DNA from: CAZGOM01 sp964542875
GTDB taxonomy: Bacteria > Planctomycetota > Phycisphaerae > Phycisphaerales > Phycisphaeraceae
DNA: 21,690 nucleotides
Assembly (NCBI GenBank): GCA_964542875.1
Contig: CAZIWA010000098.1
Coordinates: 1-21,690, forward strand
Direction of reading: 5' to 3'
In this document: positions 21,505 through 21,690 of the stretch, in pieces
Layout: the number at the start of each line of letters is the position of its first letter
Position numbering within the stretch: the stretch's first letter is position 1
Notes under the pieces: model-generated
Database searches by the model: none
What the model was told of the DNA's origin: nothing
The model's input: only the letters and a program-made list of their open reading frames with translations
Position numbers and translations under genes: made by a program

Positions 21505-21690
21505 GGGAAAATCCTGTGGATGAGGGCTTGGATGCTTGTGTGCTGCAAGAGTTAGATGGTAATCGATGGGGGAATCGTTTTGAATAGATTTTGAGAATCA
21601 TATTCATTATTTTCGGTGTTTGGCGAGTGATGTTGGCAGGGTAAAAGCATTTGTCGATTTCCCACGCGCCCGGGTTGCCGGGTGACGGGT
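21505..21690. promoter_or_regulatory. Upstream region of the pseudopilin gene
   Basis: 186 bases with no gene visible. The middle (about 21570-21620) is AT-rich and should hold the minus-strand promoter. A TATGAT at 21597-21602 (read on the minus strand) is a possible -10, but no matching -35 was found. The right edge is GC-rich with CCCGGG. Confidence 0.3.

Overview
The window looks like chromosome of a GC-rich planctomycete, most likely class Phycisphaerae. The evidence is a pseudopilin with a C-terminal H-Xn-DG motif (a planctomycete/verrucomicrobial trait), a very large exported TPR protein coupled to a MoxR ATPase, and gaps filled with short dispersed repeats. This placement is inferred from gene content; no rRNA or marker gene is present. 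The + strand is G-rich throughout, in genes of both orientations and in the gaps, which points to a strong replication-linked skew.

Layout. (1) 191-8313, minus strand: a 2374-residue exported TPR protein whose stop overlaps the start of a MoxR-family AAA+ ATPase (ATGA overlap). A perfect TATAAT lies 6 nt before the TPR start codon, suggesting a leaderless mRNA. (2) 8314-8777: a repeat-filled gap. (3) 8778-10100, minus: dihydroorotase (pyrC). (4) 10101-10691: a gap with several repeat families, including copy A of a structured element. (5) 10692-13187, minus: a second exported TPR protein. (6) 13409-13669, minus: a small three-helix membrane protein. (7) 13670-14158: a gap with copy B of the structured element. 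(8) 14159-19375, plus: a four-gene ABC importer operon consisting of a membrane-anchored tandem double substrate-binding protein, a STAS-domain protein with an unrecognised C-terminal region, a BPD_transp_2-type permease and an ATPase, with tight or overlapping junctions. (9) 19582-20544, minus: exported alpha/beta-hydrolase esterase. (10) 20617-21504, minus: pseudopilin.

Most striking observation. Two copies of a roughly 180-190 bp noncoding element (10250-10428 and 13791-13977) each begin with a perfect 13-bp hairpin with the same five-base loop. The two stems differ at four base-pair positions, and all four differences are compensated on the opposite arm. The rest of the element is about 85% identical and carries two more hairpins, one kept by a G-U pair. 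This is direct comparative evidence for selection on (or active maintenance of) a nucleic-acid fold. At least five other short repeat families occupy the gaps, several at fixed positions relative to gene starts or stops.

Second point of interest. The ABC operon resembles the DUF534/TrpXYZ type but has a doubled binding protein and an inserted STAS protein, which suggests a regulated importer of unknown substrate.
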